From: an uncultured Verrucomicrobiales bacterium
Lineage (GTDB): Bacteria > Verrucomicrobiota > Verrucomicrobiae > Limisphaerales > CANJSG01
NCBI GenBank assembly: GCA_946480965.1
Contig: CAMLMI010000208.1
Coordinates: 1-8,008 of the forward strand
Direction of reading: 5' to 3'
Length of the DNA stretch: 8,008 nucleotides
Below, one piece after another: positions 6,509 to 8,008 of this stretch (its first letter is position 1; each line of letters opens with the position of its first letter). The notes under the pieces were generated by a model. That model saw only the letters and a list, made by a program, of their open reading frames with translations. It was not told the DNA's origin and did no database searches. Position numbers and translations under genes: made by a program.

Positions 6509-8008
6509 GTGGCCACCTCCTTGAGCAGGCCAAGAATCTCGCTTTCGAGCCGTTTGATGTCGGCCTCGATGGTTGCCAGCGGGCGCGGCGGTTCGTAGCG
6601 GTAGAAATGGCGGTTGAGCGGGATCTCGTAGCCGATCTTGGTCTTGGAGTGGTCGATCCACGCGTCGGGCACGTGGGGTTTCACCTCGCGCTTGAAGTAG
6701 GCGTCGATGCTTTCCTTGAGAGGCACGGTCTCGGTGTCGCGCAGCTCGGCGTCGGGCTCGGGCTGGCCGTCGCGGTCGCGGCAGATTTCGGCGGTGTCGT
6801 CGCGTTCGCCGAGGGCGGCGAGGATGGCTTTGAGCTCCGGGGCGCTCAGGCGAGGATTTTTGACCGCAGATGACGCAGATTTACGCAGATGGGAGAGGAA
6901 GGCTTCGCGGTCCTTGTAGAGTTTGCTGCCCAACGTGCGGAGGAAGGCGCGGATTTCTTCCTGCCGCTCTTTGCCCGCTGCGATTTCCTTTTCGCGGACG
7001 GCGGGGTCTTTCTTGGCGCTGGTGGCGAGATTCTTGAAGCCGCTTTCGTCGTCGAGCCGGGCGATGCGTTCGGCGCTGGCCTGGAAATTCAGCTTCAGCG
7101 GGCGTTCGACGGTGATCTTGTGGTAGCCGAAGTCTTCGTTGTCGAAGACCTTGGAAACCACGCGTTGGCGCTGGACGGGCTGATGGGTGATGGCGTCCTC
7201 CTCGGTGAAGGTGCGGGTTTCGCCGTCCCGGAATGCGCCGTGGATCTTGGTCAGGTCGCCGATATGGTCGGGGTCCTTGGCCTTGTCCTCGGGATCGCTG
7301 ATGCGGCGGCGTTTGTTGCCGAGGCTTTTCTCCATCTGGACCCAGAACTGGCGGGCATCGATGAGCTGGACCTTGTTCTTGCGGCGCTTCTCTTTCCGGT
7401 TGGTGAGCACCCAGAGGTAGGTGGAGATGCCGGTGTTGTAGAAGAGCTGTTCGGGGAGGGCCACGATGGTTTCCAGCCAGTCGTTTTCGATGATCCAGTG
7501 ACGGATCTCGCTCTCGCCGCCTCCGGCGTCTCCGGTGAAGAGGGGCGAGCCGTTGAAGATGATGGCCAAGCGGCTGCCGCCGTCGGCCGGAGCGCGCATC
7601 TTGGCCAGCATGTGCTGGAGGAAGAGGAGCGCGCCGTCGTTGACGCGGGGCGTGCCGGCGCCGAAACGGCCGTCGAAACCAAGGGTGCTCTTCTCGTTCT
7701 CGACGAATTTCTGCTGCTGCTTCCACTCCACGCCGAAGGGCGGATTGGCGAGCATGTAGTCGAAGGTCCACTTCTTGCCGTCGGCCGCGCGGTCGAAGCC
7801 ATCCTTGGTGAAGGTGTCGCCAAGGATAATGGCGTCTGCGTCCTCGCCCTTGATGAGCATGTCGGACTTGCAAACGGCCCACGCCTCGTCGTTCCAGTCC
7901 TGGCCGAAGAGTTTGGGCTGGGCGTCGCGGTTGAGATCGCGGATGTATTTTTCGGCGACGGACAACATGCCGCCCGTGCCGCAGGCGGGGTCGTAGATGG
8001 TCTTCACG
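6505..8008 (-). CDS. hsdM: Type I restriction-modification DNA methyltransferase subunit HsdM (5'-truncated)
   Basis: This is the methylation subunit of a type I RM enzyme. It transfers a methyl group from S-adenosylmethionine to adenine in the site chosen by HsdS. The visible 501-codon fragment (about 500 residues) opens directly at methyltransferase motif I, DPACGTGGM (fragment residues 6-14). Motif IV, NPPFG, lies at 88-92, the expected N6-adenine signature. The frame is open through the right edge, and the GTG at 8007 is an internal Val codon rather than a start, so the HsdM_N helical domain and true start lie outside the window. The long C-terminal part (residues 200-500, including ERPLKLNF and ELRDTETVPL) fits the larger HsdM variants. 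The segment near residues 373-384 is encoded by an iterated CGCAGAT repeat. The stop overlaps the next start as ATGA. The family call is very secure; whether the missing part is intact cannot be seen. Confidence 0.96.
   Translation of the reverse strand, partial: VKTIYDPACGTGGMLSVAEKYIRDLNRDAQPKLFGQDWNDEAWAVCKSDMLIKGEDADAIILGDTFTKDGFDRAADGKKWTFDYMLANPPFGVEWKQQQKFVENEKSTLGFDGRFGAGTPRVNDGALLFLQHMLAKMRAPADGGSRLAIIFNGSPLFTGDAGGGESEIRHWIIENDWLETIVALPEQLFYNTGISTYLWVLTNRKEKRRKNKVQLIDARQFWVQMEKSLGNKRRRISDPEDKAKDPDHIGDLTKIHGAFRDGETRTFTEEDAITHQPVQRQRVVSKVFDNEDFGYHKITVERPLKLNFQASAERIARLDDESGFKNLATSAKKDPAVREKEIAAGKERQEEIRAFLRTLGSKLYKDREAFLSHLRKSASSAVKNPRLSAPELKAILAALGERDDTAEICRDRDGQPEPDAELRDTETVPLKESIDAYFKREVKPHVPDAWIDHSKTKIGYEIPLNRHFYRYEPPRPLATIEADIKRLESEILGLLKEVAT
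6514..6522 (-). promoter_or_regulatory. Strong Shine-Dalgarno sequence for the COG2865-type gene
   Basis: The minus strand reads AAGGAGGTG here, a near-complete match to the 16S rRNA anti-SD sequence. Seven bases separate GGAGG from the ATG at 6508. It lies inside the last codons of hsdM. It decides the start at 6508 over the longer open frame that extends to 6661 inside hsdM. Confidence 0.85.
6859..6894. repeat. Short iterated CGCAGAT repeat embedded in frame in hsdM
   Basis: On the plus strand CGCAGAT occurs three times, at 6865-6871, 6874-6880 and 6884-6890, so the spacing is 9 then 10 bases. Each copy is preceded by A or C, and the block sits between a T-rich flank and a GGGAGAGG stretch. 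In the hsdM frame (minus strand) it encodes HLRKSASSAVKN, between the conserved segments SKLYKDREAFL and LSAPELKAILAAL. The pattern resembles short dispersed intergenic repeats that I recall from Verrucomicrobiota and similar genomes. That resemblance is from memory, and only one block is present in this window, so the dispersed nature cannot be shown here. Confidence 0.6.

Noticed and set aside
6509..6661. N-terminal extension of the COG2865-type protein by 51 residues
   Set aside because: It lies within hsdM coding sequence, is Arg/Pro-rich low-complexity sequence, and there is a strong SD directly before the ATG at 6508.
6881..7882. Minus-strand open frame of 333 codons overlapping hsdM
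   Set aside because: It is a frame shadow with an extremely Arg/Pro-rich product. The hsdM frame carries the methyltransferase motifs.
8005..8007. GTG at the right edge as the start of hsdM
   Set aside because: It would place methyltransferase motif I at residue 6 and remove the N-terminal HsdM domain. It is an internal Val codon of a gene cut by the window.

Overview
The window is one continuous minus-strand defence operon, read from the right edge (8008) to the left edge (1). In transcription order it holds: a 5'-truncated hsdM (type I DNA methyltransferase), an AlbA_2/GHKL-ATPase/winged-helix protein of the COG2865 type, hsdS (specificity subunit), darT (DNA ADP-ribosyltransferase toxin), darG (macrodomain antitoxin), and a 3'-truncated hsdR (restriction and translocation subunit). 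It is therefore a type I restriction-modification locus with two accessory insertions: a putative regulator between hsdM and hsdS, and a complete DarTG toxin-antitoxin pair between hsdS and hsdR. I see no RNA genes, no transposase, no CRISPR array and no gene-free stretch over 300 bases. The plus strand carries only antisense shadow frames.

The genes are packed tightly. hsdM/COG2865, COG2865/hsdS and hsdS/darT each meet at a 4-base ATGA overlap. darT and darG overlap by 8 bases if the first ATG is used. darG and hsdR are 14 bases apart. No internal gap is large enough for an obvious promoter or terminator, so one transcript starting upstream of hsdM (outside the window) is the simplest reading. 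Strong Shine-Dalgarno sequences precede the COG2865 gene and hsdS. None is obvious before darT, darG or hsdR, which suggests translational coupling or reinitiation for the three downstream genes.

Catalytic motifs look intact wherever they can be seen: DPACGTGGM and NPPFG in HsdM; a D-(E)LK nuclease motif, Walker A and DEAH in HsdR; the Arg and Glu expected of DarT; and the macrodomain signature and Lys expected of DarG. The likely working scheme is that HsdM and HsdS protect host DNA, HsdR with both cuts unmodified DNA, and DarT modifies thymidines in single-stranded DNA unless DarG reverses or blocks this. That would give a second, abortive defence layer and possibly an addiction function that stabilises the operon. 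The role of the COG2865-type protein is unknown; regulation or a third defence component are both possible.

The host is a GC-rich bacterium. A short CGCAGAT-iterated repeat inside hsdM resembles dispersed repeats I associate with Verrucomicrobiota and related environmental genomes. That assignment is tentative, since defence operons move between phyla.
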